Origin: JBFKAV01 sp041621405
GTDB lineage: Bacteria > Pseudomonadota > Alphaproteobacteria > Rhodobacterales > Rhodobacteraceae
Reading direction: 5' to 3'
NCBI GenBank assembly: GCA_041621405.1
Contig: JBFKAV010000045.1
Coordinates: forward strand, 1 to 21,269
DNA length: 21,269 nt
Shown: positions 1 to 6,817 of the stretch, one piece after another
How positions within the stretch are numbered: the stretch's first letter is position 1
Layout: each line of letters starts with the position of its first letter
The notes under the pieces: generated by a model
Databases searched by the model: none
Seen by the model: the letters and a program-made list of their open reading frames with translations, nothing else
What the model was told of the DNA's origin: nothing
Made by a program: the position numbers and the translations under genes

Positions 1-303
1 ACCCTCGTCGCTACCCGCGGCACGGCGGCCTTCCTGAAGGCGCACGGGATCGCGGCCGAGACGGTCAACAAGGTCTACGAAGGCCGCCCCAACATCGTCG
101 ACCGGCTGAAGGACGGCGAGATCGCGCTGGTGATGAACACCACCGAGGGCGCCCAGGCGGTGGAGGACAGCCGCGAGATCCGCAGCGTCGCCCTCTACGA
201 CAAGATCCCCTACTTCACCACGGCGGCGGCGAGCATCGCGGCGGTGGCGGCGATGGAGTCACGCCAGGAGGGGGAGGTGATGGTCAGGACGTTGCAGGGG
301 TGA
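1..303 (+). CDS. carB: Carbamoyl-phosphate synthase large subunit, C-terminal end (partial)
   Basis: The reading frame is open from base 1 to a TGA at 301-303 and gives the last 100 residues of the protein; the start lies left of the window. The enzyme makes carbamoyl phosphate from bicarbonate, ATP and glutamine-derived ammonia for pyrimidine and arginine synthesis in the cytoplasm. The visible part matches the C-terminal MGS-like allosteric domain: LVATRGTAAFLKAHGI, then VNKVYEGRPNIVDRLKDGEI, ALVMNTTEG and YFTTAAASIAA, in the family order. Its codon use is GC-rich like most of the window, in contrast to the gene that follows. It converges on the minus-strand gene ending at 318, with a 10-bp palindrome (305-314) between them. 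Confidence 0.95.
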   Translation, partial: TLVATRGTAAFLKAHGIAAETVNKVYEGRPNIVDRLKDGEIALVMNTTEGAQAVEDSREIRSVALYDKIPYFTTAAASIAAVAAMESRQEGEVMVRTLQG

Positions 304-304
304 G

Positions 305-314
305 GCAAGCTTGC
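305..314. repeat. 10-bp palindrome between convergent stop codons
   Basis: GCAAGCTTGC is a perfect palindrome one base after the carB stop and three bases before the stop of the convergent gene. It may help end transcripts but is short and has no T-run, so terminator function is only a guess. Confidence 0.3.
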
Positions 315-317
315 GTC

Positions 318-797
318 CTACGCCCTCTTCTTCCCTTCCGCGCTTTGACCTCCGTCTCCATCTTCCTTGTCTGTATCTCCAAAAAGAAAAGTCACCACGA
401 TTCCAAAGGTTGCACCAACTCCGGCCTCGATGAATGCATTGTAGGTCTGCATTGTTGCCACGGTGTGCATGCCATCAAAGTAGGCAAAAACGGGATAACC
501 CAACAACATTGCGAGCGTAGAATACACCATTAGATCGGCAAACTTCACGAACTGAGGAGTGAATGTCTTTCCCATTCTGGGATTGATTGTAGCCTTCTTG
601 GTGAACCAAACCGCAATTGTGGTTGTATAGAGCGCCGTACTTGGCCCGGAGATCTTCGCCAGTGAGGCGAAATCGTCCCTGAATAGGACTGCATAGATCG
701 CAAGAAGCGCCAGGTGAGCTACGGTAATTCGAATCCCTACATTTGCAGTATAGCGATCTACCTGCCGGTCCTCCTCAGAGTAGGAGAAAATTCCCAT
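318..797 (-). CDS. Uncharacterised four-helix membrane protein
   Basis: A 159-residue protein I do not recognise. Hydrophobic stretches at about residues 23-39, 50-66, 84-107 and 120-139 suggest four membrane helices. The soluble N-terminus begins MGIFSYSEEDRQVDRY, and the polar C-terminal tail is rich in Asp, Glu, Gly and Lys (after LFGDTDKEDGDGG). Loop 2-3 is basic (TKKATINPRMGK), so the tails are probably cytoplasmic. The ATG at 795-797 follows AGGAG by 8 nt. That site overlaps the TAG stop of the upstream gene (809-811), so translation of the pair is very likely coupled. Base composition is clearly less GC-rich than the flanking core genes, which fits an acquired two-gene unit. It could be a small inner-membrane partner of the exported protein encoded just upstream. 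No function is claimed. Confidence 0.8.
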   Translation of the reverse strand: MGIFSYSEEDRQVDRYTANVGIRITVAHLALLAIYAVLFRDDFASLAKISGPSTALYTTTIAVWFTKKATINPRMGKTFTPQFVKFADLMVYSTLAMLLGYPVFAYFDGMHTVATMQTYNAFIEAGVGATFGIVVTFLFGDTDKEDGDGGQSAEGKKRA

Positions 798-808
798 CGT
801 CGTTTCTC

Positions 809-2032
809 CTAACAGCCCAAGGATCGAACCACGAGTTCTGAAACAATTCTCTTCCGCTCTGCAGGGCCGCTCGCCAGCGGACTGCTACCAGGAATTGTGG
901 ACATCCGCGAGTTTACTATTCTAAGCATCTCCCCCGCTCTGCGATCAATTTCCTCATGGCCGCAAGCAGTTCGGTGGTCGGTCGGAGCATCCTTAAAGAA
1001 GATGAACTGTCGCAAGCAGATCGCGGACGCCGAAGACGCTGCTTCTAGAGATTCCGGGGCCTTAATCGTCTGCGCCGATAGTGCGGCGACACCTAGCAAG
1101 AAGCATTCCCTACTGCTAATGGGCGTTAGCGCTCTGTCCGACATCCTGTCCCTTGTAATATAATTCAATGCCCATATCGCTAAATCGCCCTCGTTCAAGA
1201 TCGCGCCTTGCAGCAATTTCCAAACTGACCGCGCGACCTCTTCACTGGCCACGCGATTCCACTTCCGATCGGTGTGCTCCTCTAACAGGATTTCAATCAG
1301 AACCTTGATGTAATCAATCCGCATCGCAGGAGTTGGGCTTGGAAAATTCCGCTTGGCCAATTGACTTTCTATGAAATCGAGTAGTGCCAGTTTCTCGATA
1401 TCGCCGTAGCTGGGCACGTCATCAATGAAGTCGCCAATGATTGCCTTTACTTGATTCTCCGAAATTCCGCGCGGACCTATCTCCGAGCCCGCAATTTCAA
1501 GAAATCTCAGAGTGTAGGGCACATGCAGGTGGGGTTTTGGATAGGCTAGGATCAGCGTCTCCAGGTCAAGTGATGCACCATTCCGTTGCACCAGTACCGT
1601 CCTGCTGATTCCCTTCGTTTCTTCCGCAACCTCCCCGAGCTGCTGAATTGGAATTACGGCGAAAACGGTATCATCCAATCGGTGCAACAATCCAAATACG
1701 TAAAGCTCCCCTCTAGAATGCGGCGGCCGGTTCACAAGACGCAGCTCGAGATACACCTGATCACCATGCCACCAGGAAAACCTCGATTTCGAGATCTCAA
1801 GCCTTCCCAGTGAGTACGGCCCTCGCTTCTCGTCAATAAGAACAACGGGAGCAACGGATTCTTCGAAATTGATCTCATTTGGATCGTCAATCGTCGCGTC
1901 CAGAGAGATCTTCAGCGAGCGCGCCTCACCCGACTCGGCACCAAGGACTAGTGCCAAATGCGTCGCGAGCGTGATGGCCAGGGCTTTGATGTACCGGCCA
2001 TGCCACGCAGAATGGGCGCACAGTACCGACAT
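809..2032 (-). CDS. Uncharacterised exported protein
   Basis: A 407-residue protein with no family I recognise. The first 38 residues look like a signal peptide: basic HGRYIK, hydrophobic ALAITLATHLALVLG, then AESGEA as a plausible cleavage zone. Residues about 40-180 read as beta-rich, with alternating hydrophobics such as VYLELRLVN and ELYVFGLLHRL. From about 190 to the end the chain looks helical. Four cysteines lie outside the signal region, three in the last third and one at the extreme C-terminus. The ATG at 2030-2032 has GGGG about 10 nt upstream; a later start near the HGRYIK segment is possible. A hand count of 1321-1380 gives 28 GC of 60, against 41 of 60 for 7261-7320 in lgt, so composition differs from the core genes. 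It is the first gene of a pair with the membrane protein downstream. Confidence 0.75.
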   Translation of the reverse strand: MSVLCAHSAWHGRYIKALAITLATHLALVLGAESGEARSLKISLDATIDDPNEINFEESVAPVVLIDEKRGPYSLGRLEISKSRFSWWHGDQVYLELRLVNRPPHSRGELYVFGLLHRLDDTVFAVIPIQQLGEVAEETKGISRTVLVQRNGASLDLETLILAYPKPHLHVPYTLRFLEIAGSEIGPRGISENQVKAIIGDFIDDVPSYGDIEKLALLDFIESQLAKRNFPSPTPAMRIDYIKVLIEILLEEHTDRKWNRVASEEVARSVWKLLQGAILNEGDLAIWALNYITRDRMSDRALTPISSRECFLLGVAALSAQTIKAPESLEAASSASAICLRQFIFFKDAPTDHRTACGHEEIDRRAGEMLRIVNSRMSTIPGSSPLASGPAERKRIVSELVVRSLGC

Positions 2033-2455
2033 GACTCAGCCCCATTTGGTTTCGGGCCGGAGCTTTTCTCTAACAGATTCTGATGATTAAGTCCACGACG
2101 CAATCGATGGTTGTCAAGGCAACCTCCCTTGCAAGCGTCAATCCATCTAGTCGAATTTGCCCGCGGCGCTCTCTTGTTTGAAAGGGGAGCGCGCTCTCTT
2201 GCTACATCACCTACAGCGTGTGTACGGGCTGGGCTTTCACGGCCCGAGCCAAGGTCTCTTCGGTGCGATAAAGCGAAATGACAGACCGAAACTGATCCTT
2301 CGCCCACTGCAGCTCGCGACACCCGCAGTGTGCTACACCCCTTGTAGGACACTGCTTTTCGGTAAACGTTTTTTTGGAAAAGCGAACGATTCCAAACACA
2401 TAGCCTAGCCTTCACCGTGAAATACCCCCGGCCTGACACGGTGGGGCCTGCTAAC
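2033..2455. other. Intergenic region, no convincing gene
   Basis: About 420 bp of mixed composition between the exported-protein gene and the 2-hydroxyacid dehydrogenase. On the minus strand there is a perfect -35 hexamer TTGACA (2112-2117) but no good -10 at the right distance, so a promoter for the exported-protein gene is only suggested. A minus-strand 62-codon reading frame with a GTG start (2211-2399) has protein-like composition (GCRELQWAKDQFRSVISLY). It has no recognisable homology and could be a decayed gene. Arms CACCGTG (2413-2419) and CACGGTG (2437-2443) form an inverted repeat. A T-run lies near 2370. Confidence 0.5.
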
Positions 2456-2473
2456 AGCCGGGCCGTCCCGGCT
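2456..2473 (-). terminator. Hairpin at the 3' end of the hydroxyacid dehydrogenase gene
   Basis: AGCCGGG (2456-2462), loop CCGT, then CCCGGCT (2467-2473) form a perfect 7-bp stem. Read on the minus strand the stem starts with the last base of the TGA stop. No U-run follows, so this is a hairpin with terminator or 3'-end-protecting potential, not a textbook intrinsic terminator. Confidence 0.45.
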
Positions 2474-3432
2474 CAGACCGGGTTCACCAGGTCCCGCCCC
2501 TCGAAGCAGGCGATCAGGTTCTTCACCGCCATCAGCCCCATCGCAGTCCTCACCTCCAGCGCCGCCGTCCCGAGATGCGGCAGGAGGACCGCGTTCTCGC
2601 AGGCGAGCAGCCCCTTCGGCACCTTCGGCTCGAACTCGTAGACATCGAGCCCCGCGCCGCCGATCCGGCCCTCCCTCAGGGCCGCGATCAGCGCCGCCTC
2701 GTCCACCACGTCGCCCCGCGAGATGTTGACGAAGATCCCGGTCCGCTTCATCGCCGCGAAGACCTCCTTCCCGATCAGGTGATGCGTCTCCTTGCCCCCC
2801 GGCACCGCCACCACCACGAAATCGGCCCGCTCCGCCAGTTCCTCCAGGCTCTCCGCCTGCTCCGCCGGGACGCCAGGGTCGGTCACCCGGGAGCGGTTGA
2901 CGAAGACCACCTTCATGTCGAACCCGTAGTGGCAGCGCCGGGCGATCGCCTTGCCGATCCGCCCGAGCCCGACGATCCCCACCGTCTTGCCGGTGACGTG
3001 GACCCCCAGCATCTGCGTCGGGTGCCAGCCCTCCCACTTGCCGGACCGGACCAGCCGCTCGCCCTCGCCGGCCCGGCGGGCGGCCATCAGGATCAGCGTC
3101 ACCGCGAGGTCGGCCGTGGCCTCGGTCACCGCCCCGGGCGTGTTCGTGACCCAGACCCCCGCCGCCTCGGCCACGGCCACGTCGATGTGGTTGTAGCCGA
3201 CCCCGAAGTTGGCCAGGAGCTTCACCCTCGGCTTCGGCACCCGCTTGAAGGCCGGCGCCCGGAAGGCGTCGCCCAAGGTCGGCAGCACCGCGTCGTAGCC
3301 CTCCAGCGCCGCCACGCATTCGTCCTCGGTCATCGGTGCCGTGCTCTCGCGGACGGTCACGTCGAACTTCGCGCGCGCCGCTTCGAGCACGTGCTCGGGC
3401 AGCACCCGGGTGATCAGAACCTTCGGTTTCAA
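2473..3432 (-). CDS. D-2-hydroxyacid dehydrogenase (glyoxylate/hydroxypyruvate reductase type)
   Basis: A 319-residue NAD(P)H-dependent cytoplasmic dehydrogenase of the D-isomer 2-hydroxyacid family, probably interconverting glyoxylate or hydroxypyruvate with glycolate or glycerate. The substrate-binding N-terminal half contains NFGVGYNHID (75-84). The nucleotide-binding motif is GIVGLGRIGKAIA (152-164). The catalytic triad expected for the family is in place: Arg239 (NISRGDVVDE), Glu268 (LDVYEFEP) and His286 (LPHLGTA). Full family length. The start is TTG at 3430-3432, with GGAGG five bases upstream. The TTG shares bases with the csaA stop as TTGA, which implies coupled translation. It is the last gene of the ybjN-proC-csaA operon. 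The exact substrate cannot be told from the sequence. Confidence 0.93.
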   Translation of the reverse strand: MKPKVLITRVLPEHVLEAARAKFDVTVRESTAPMTEDECVAALEGYDAVLPTLGDAFRAPAFKRVPKPRVKLLANFGVGYNHIDVAVAEAAGVWVTNTPGAVTEATADLAVTLILMAARRAGEGERLVRSGKWEGWHPTQMLGVHVTGKTVGIVGLGRIGKAIARRCHYGFDMKVVFVNRSRVTDPGVPAEQAESLEELAERADFVVVAVPGGKETHHLIGKEVFAAMKRTGIFVNISRGDVVDEAALIAALREGRIGGAGLDVYEFEPKVPKGLLACENAVLLPHLGTAALEVRTAMGLMAVKNLIACFEGRDLVNPV

Positions 3433-3764
3433 AAGAGCCTCCCTCCCAAGGGTACCTCGTGTCCGGGCCCGATCAGCACCACCTCGCCGTCCGCGTCCGG
3501 CACGCCCAAAACCAGCACCTCAGACCGCGTCGGCCCGATCTGCCGGGCCGGGAAGTTCACCACCGCCAGCACCTGCCGGCCGACCAGCTCCTCCGGCCGG
3601 TAGTGCCGGGTGATCTGCGCCGAGCTCTTCTTTTCGCCGATTCCCGGGCCGAAATCGACCCGAAGCTTCAAGGCCGGCTTCCGCGCCTCGGGGAATGGCT
3701 CGGCCGCGACGATCCGGCCAACGCGGATGTCCACCTTCAGGAAGTCGTCGAAGCTGATCGTCAT
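3429..3764 (-). CDS. csaA: CsaA-type tRNA-binding protein
   Basis: A 111-residue protein made of one OB-fold tRNA-binding domain, the length usual for CsaA, which has been described as a secretion-linked chaperone in Bacillus. The N-terminal FDDFLKVDIRVGRIV is the classic opening of the family, followed by ALKLRVDFGPGIGEKKSSAQ (33-50), VGRQVLAVVNFPARQIG (61-77) and SEVLVLGV (81-88), all in family order. The ATG at 3762-3764 overlaps the proC stop as ATGA, and its own TGA overlaps the TTG of the next gene as TTGA. It is therefore locked into the operon on both sides. It binds RNA or unfolded protein in the cytoplasm by family knowledge; its role in this organism is inferred. Confidence 0.92.
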   Translation of the reverse strand: MTISFDDFLKVDIRVGRIVAAEPFPEARKPALKLRVDFGPGIGEKKSSAQITRHYRPEELVGRQVLAVVNFPARQIGPTRSEVLVLGVPDADGEVVLIGPGHEVPLGGRLF

Positions 3765-4582
3765 TTCCCAAGCTCCCGCCCGCGCTCCGCCGCCGCGTGG
3801 ACCGCCTGTCTGAGCAACGCCGGGAAGCCCGTCGCCTCGTCCATCAGGACCTTCAGCGCCGCCGCCGTGGTGCCGCCCGGGCTGGTCACGTTGACCCTCA
3901 GCTCGGCCGGGCTCTCCTCGGCCGCTTCCGCGAGCGCCCCGGCGCCGGCCACCGTCGCCCTGGCGAGCCGCAGCGAGAGCTCGGCGGGCAGCCCCTCGGC
4001 CTCGCCCGCGGCCGCCAGCGTCTCGATCAGGTGAAAGACGTAGGCCGGCCCCGAGCCGGAGACCGCCGTCACCGCGTCCATCTGGTGCTCGCCCTCGAGC
4101 CGCACCACCTGGCCCACGGCCGAGAGCAGCGCCTCGGCCAGCGCCAGGTGCGCCTCGCTTGCCTTCGCGTTCCCGGTGATCGCGGTGATCCCGCGGCCGA
4201 TCGCGGCTGGCGTGTTCGGCATCGCCCGGATCACCGGCGTGTCGGCCCCGAGCGCTGCCTCGAAGGCGCAGATCGGCGTCCCTGCGGCGATGGAGAGGAC
4301 CAGCGTCGCGCCGCCACCCAGCGCCTTCAGCCCGGTCAAAGCCTCGGCCATGGTTTGCGGCTTCACCGCGACGAGCACGATCTCGGGCGAGGGCGGCAGG
4401 CCGGCGTTGAGATGAAGCCCTTCGGCCGAAAGGCGCTTCAGCCAGTCCGAGGGCTTGGGGTCGATCACCCAGATGGCGGAGGCAGGCAGCCCCTTGGCGA
4501 GCCAGCCCGCCAGCATCGCCGAGCCCATCTTGCCGCATCCCAGAAGCACCAGCCCCCGGCGGCGGAGGTTCTCCGTCTCCAT
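3761..4582 (-). CDS. proC: Pyrroline-5-carboxylate reductase
   Basis: 273 residues, standard family length. It reduces 1-pyrroline-5-carboxylate to L-proline with NAD(P)H, the last step of proline synthesis in the cytoplasm. The Rossmann motif LLGCGKMGSAML is at 13-24, followed by VAVKPQ (71-76), RAMPNTPA (119-126), the family signature SGSGPAYVFHLIE (175-187) and TSPGGTTAAAL (233-243). I chose the ATG at 4580-4582 because it follows a GGGGGCGAG ribosome binding site. A TTG 24 bases upstream is in frame but has no better site. It lies 27 nt after ybjN and overlaps csaA by ATGA. Confidence 0.95.
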   Translation of the reverse strand: METENLRRRGLVLLGCGKMGSAMLAGWLAKGLPASAIWVIDPKPSDWLKRLSAEGLHLNAGLPPSPEIVLVAVKPQTMAEALTGLKALGGGATLVLSIAAGTPICAFEAALGADTPVIRAMPNTPAAIGRGITAITGNAKASEAHLALAEALLSAVGQVVRLEGEHQMDAVTAVSGSGPAYVFHLIETLAAAGEAEGLPAELSLRLARATVAGAGALAEAAEESPAELRVNVTSPGGTTAAALKVLMDEATGFPALLRQAVHAAAERGRELGK

Positions 4583-4609
4583 GCCTCGCCCCCTGTCAGG
4601 GTGCAAAGA

Positions 4610-5113
4610 CTATGCGCGCCCGTAGGCCTCCGCAATGGCGACCTGCATTGCCTGTTCCGGGGTGCGCTCGCCCCAGGTGACGAGCTGGAAGGCGGGGTAG
4701 AACCGCTCCGCGCTGCCCACGGCGGTGCCGATCAGCCGGTCGATCTGCTCGTGATTGGCGACCTGGCCGCCGGCCAGCACCAGCCCGTAGCGCCAGACCA
4801 TCAGCCGCTGCTCGTGCCAGTAGGTGAAGGCGCCGGCCCAGCAGGCGTCGTTGATCCGGTTCAGCGCCTCGTAGAGCGCCGGCAGCCTGGCCTCGGGGGG
4901 CTCCATCTCGAAGGTGGAGATCAGCCGCAGCGTCTCGTCCTGAGGCGACCACGCCAGCGTGATCGAGTATGTGCGCCACTGCCCCTCCACCGCCATCGCG
5001 ATCTGGTCGTCGGTGATGCGGTCGAAATCCCAGGCGTGGTGCTCGGCCAGCGTCTCCACGATGTCGATCGGGTGTAGGTCGTCGGTGTTCAGAATCTGCT
5101 CTGACAGCGCCAT
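4610..5113 (-). CDS. YbjN domain-containing protein
   Basis: A 167-residue cytoplasmic protein of the YbjN (DUF1790) family, which resembles type III secretion chaperones in fold and is linked to stress tolerance and motility in E. coli. The sequence shows the expected pattern: WDFDRITDDQIAMAVEGQW (29-47), YSITLAWSPQDETLRLISTF (50-69), ALYEALNRINDACWAGAFTYW (80-100), and a C-terminal helix TPEQAMQVAIAEAYGRA. The ATG at 5111-5113 is preferred over an upstream in-frame start because similarity to the family begins at about that point. It is the first gene of an operon with proC, csaA and the hydroxyacid dehydrogenase. The precise biochemical role is unknown. Confidence 0.88.
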   Translation of the reverse strand: MALSEQILNTDDLHPIDIVETLAEHHAWDFDRITDDQIAMAVEGQWRTYSITLAWSPQDETLRLISTFEMEPPEARLPALYEALNRINDACWAGAFTYWHEQRLMVWRYGLVLAGGQVANHEQIDRLIGTAVGSAERFYPAFQLVTWGERTPEQAMQVAIAEAYGRA

Positions 5114-5234
5114 GTTGCCCCGGCCTCTTTGTTGTAGCTCCCGGCGGGCAACCGCCCACAAGAAGCTGGGTGGTTTACAAGGGTGTGCGTTGCCCGCGCA
5201 TCGCCCTCGCAAGATATGGTGGGGCATGGGCGGA

Positions 5235-5248
5235 GTCCTGTAAAGGAC
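5235..5248. repeat. Inverted repeat upstream of ybjN
   Basis: GTCCT (5235-5239), spacer GTAA, AGGAC (5244-5248), in the 180-bp gap between ybjN and the small gene at 5294. It could be an operator or a short hairpin. No matching promoter elements were convincing. Confidence 0.3.
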
Positions 5249-5293
5249 AAAGTGACGCGGCACCGCAAGAAGCTGTGGATGAATGGCGCGTCG

Positions 5294-5593
5294 CTACTCC
5301 TTGTAGCGGTCCTCCAGGAACCCAGAGATGGTGGCGAGCACGCCCTCGCGCCGGAGTGCGCCCAGCTCCTCGACCAGCGCCGCCACCGCCACAGCCTGCC
5401 GCCTCGCGGCGTCGCGCCGCGCGGCCTCCGGCAGCGCTGCGTTGGCGGCGATGCGCGCGGCGGTCTGGGCATCGGCGAGGTAATCGCCGATCTGGCGCCA
5501 GCGCTCGGGAACCGTCGGGTCGGGCACCTCAGACCTCCAGGCCGGAGCCGTGACGCGCCGCAACGCGGGCGGTCTGCTCAGGAGCCCGGCCAT
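5294..5593 (-). CDS. Small uncharacterised helical protein
   Basis: About 99 residues if started at the ATG of MAGLLSRPPAL (5591-5593). A longer version starting at GTG 5657-5659 would have 121 residues. I prefer the shorter start because a purine-rich GGCGGCGAG precedes it, but neither start has a strong ribosome binding site. The chain is Ala/Arg-rich and probably helical, with PERWRQIGDYLADAQTAARIAANAAL and a conserved-looking end GVLATISGFLEDRYKE. No signal peptide, membrane span or known motif is visible. It is divergent from the repressor-like gene at 5706. Coding bias and a full open frame support it as a real gene; the function is unknown. Confidence 0.65.
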   Translation of the reverse strand: MAGLLSRPPALRRVTAPAWRSEVPDPTVPERWRQIGDYLADAQTAARIAANAALPEAARRDAARRQAVAVAALVEELGALRREGVLATISGFLEDRYKE

Positions 5594-5705
5594 CTCGCCG
5601 CCACGACACATCACGACGCAAACGTCTTGTTCCGTCAAGATTGTTCTATCGCACCCCACGAAGTTGATTTACTCACCTCGACACTCTGCTTTAAATCGAA
5701 GCGCC

Positions 5706-6401
5706 ATGCTTCTGACGCCCAAGCGATCAGAGGAAATGAAGGCCCGCATCCTGACGGCGGTCGAGGATGCGCTGCGGAAGCGCTCGGTCTCCGCACGCCG
5801 GGCCTCGCTCGACGTGGTCGGCAACGACGGGCTGATCCGCGACCTCCGCGCCGGGCGGCTTCCGGGCGTGGACCGGCTCGAGGCGCTGTTCGATTACCTT
5901 GACCTGGAATTCTACCTCGGCCCACGGCGCGACCGGTACGGTCCGGGCTTCGCCGAGCCGGCCTCGCAATTGAACGCCTTCGACCCCCGCGAGACGCGGC
6001 GTGAAGACTACCTGCCGATCTCCTGGCATCCGCGGGCGGCACCACCGGCGGGGCAACCCGCCGCGCCGGTCGCGTTCGCCCGGGCCTGGCTCGAGGCGGA
6101 GGGGCTCGACCCCACGCGGCTGGTGGCCGTGCTCGCAGAGGCGGCGCCGGGCGGCGGCGAAGTCCTGGCACTGGTGGAGCCCGCCGCGCCGCGACGCACC
6201 GTGCCTGCGCTCTGGTGCATCCATGACGCCGGCCGGCTGCGGCTCGCGCGGATCCAGTTCGAACCCGGTGCCACCGTGATCCTCCCCGCCGCCGCCGAGG
6301 GCGCCGCGCGCGTGCTTGCCGGCCAGGACCACATGCGCCTCGCGCTCCTCGGTCGCGTCGCATGGTCGGGTCGCCGCGAGCTGCCTGAGTCGCCGGGCTG
6401 A
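5706..6401 (+). CDS. Phage-repressor-like HTH protein with inactive S24 peptidase domain
   Basis: 231 residues resembling the LexA/CI-like repressors common in Rhodobacteraceae. Residues about 8-70 form the DNA-binding part (SVSARRASLDVVGNDGLIRDLRAGRLPGVDRLEALFDYLDL). A linker follows, then the peptidase-like C-terminal domain from APVAFARAWLEAEGLDP to the typical end LALLGRVAWSGRRE. In active members a GDSM-type motif carries the catalytic Ser and a later VKR the Lys. Here the matching segments read LAEAAPGGGEV (143-153) and LRLARIQ (178-184, Ala181), so both residues are missing. Self-cleavage is therefore not expected; it may act as a constitutive or ligand-sensing regulator. Only one such gene is seen and no phage genes surround it. 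The start ATG at 5706 is where repressor similarity begins. Confidence 0.8.
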   Translation: MLLTPKRSEEMKARILTAVEDALRKRSVSARRASLDVVGNDGLIRDLRAGRLPGVDRLEALFDYLDLEFYLGPRRDRYGPGFAEPASQLNAFDPRETRREDYLPISWHPRAAPPAGQPAAPVAFARAWLEAEGLDPTRLVAVLAEAAPGGGEVLALVEPAAPRRTVPALWCIHDAGRLRLARIQFEPGATVILPAAAEGAARVLAGQDHMRLALLGRVAWSGRRELPESPG

Positions 6402-6409
6402 GCCCCGGC
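6392..6409 (+). terminator. Hairpin spanning the repressor-like gene's stop codon
   Basis: GCCGGG (6392-6397), loop CTGAGC containing the TGA stop, CCCGGC (6404-6409). It sits between two convergent genes whose stops are 15 nt apart and could serve both strands. No T-run is present. Confidence 0.4.
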
Positions 6410-6416
6410 TGGCGGT

Positions 6417-6725
6417 TCAGCTTCTCTTCGCGCGGCCGCTTGCCTTGGTCCCGGCGGACCGGCTCGCCGGCTTCGCCTTCGGCTTGGCCGCCGCCTCCAG
6501 GGCGGCGATCCGGGCCGTCAGCGCTGCGTTCTCCTCGCGTGCCTTCTGCGCCATCGCCCTGACCGCGTCGAACTCCTCGCGGGTGACGAAATCGCGCTCG
6601 GCCATCCAACGGTCGATCCAGCCCCTCATCGCCGTCTCCGCCTCTTCCTTCGCGCCCTGGGCAACGCCCATGGCATTGGTCATCAGCTGCGAGATGTCGT
6701 CGAAGATCTTGTTGCGGGTCTGCAT
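6417..6725 (-). CDS. ubiK: Ubiquinone biosynthesis accessory factor UbiK family (YqiC/BMFP)
   Basis: A 102-residue protein of the BMFP/YqiC family. In Enterobacteria UbiK helps the ubiquinone-synthesis complex at the membrane and forms trimers with a long C-terminal coiled coil. Here QTRNKIFDDISQLMTNAMGVAQG (2-24) is the characteristic amphipathic N-terminus. It is followed by ERDFVTREEFDAVRAMAQKAREENAALTARIAALEA, a clear heptad-like coiled coil, and a basic Lys/Ala/Ser-rich tail ending GRAKRS. The ATG at 6723-6725 follows AAGGAG by 8 nt, so longer upstream in-frame starts are rejected. It is divergent from lgt and convergent with the repressor-like gene. Assignment to ubiquinone synthesis rests on family knowledge. 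Confidence 0.88.
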   Translation of the reverse strand: MQTRNKIFDDISQLMTNAMGVAQGAKEEAETAMRGWIDRWMAERDFVTREEFDAVRAMAQKAREENAALTARIAALEAAAKPKAKPASRSAGTKASGRAKRS

Positions 6726-6751
6726 GGCGCGCTCCTTCCGGTTTCCCCCGT

Positions 6752-6780
6752 GATATGGGCCGCAGGCCTTGCCGGCACAA
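6752..6780 (-). promoter_or_regulatory. Predicted sigma-70-type promoter of ubiK
   Basis: On the minus strand TTGTGC (6775-6780) and CATATC (6752-6757) are separated by 17 bp, placing a start about 20 nt ahead of the ubiK ATG. An inverted repeat CCTTG / CAAGG (6767-6782) overlaps the -35 region. Prediction by eye only. Confidence 0.4.
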
Positions 6781-6817
6781 GGTTGACTTCGCTCCCGGCC
6801 GCGGCGAGAGATCGCCC

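Noticed and set aside
1948..2439. 163-codon minus-strand frame overlapping the exported-protein start
   Set aside because: Overlaps a better gene in another frame; no start signal and no recognisable motif.
3797..5077. 426-codon plus-strand open frame
   Set aside because: Antisense to proC and ybjN, Arg/Gly/His-rich shadow composition.
5706..6401. Prophage remnant suggested by the repressor-like gene
   Set aside because: Neighbours on both sides are core genes and no integrase, att repeats or structural phage genes are visible.
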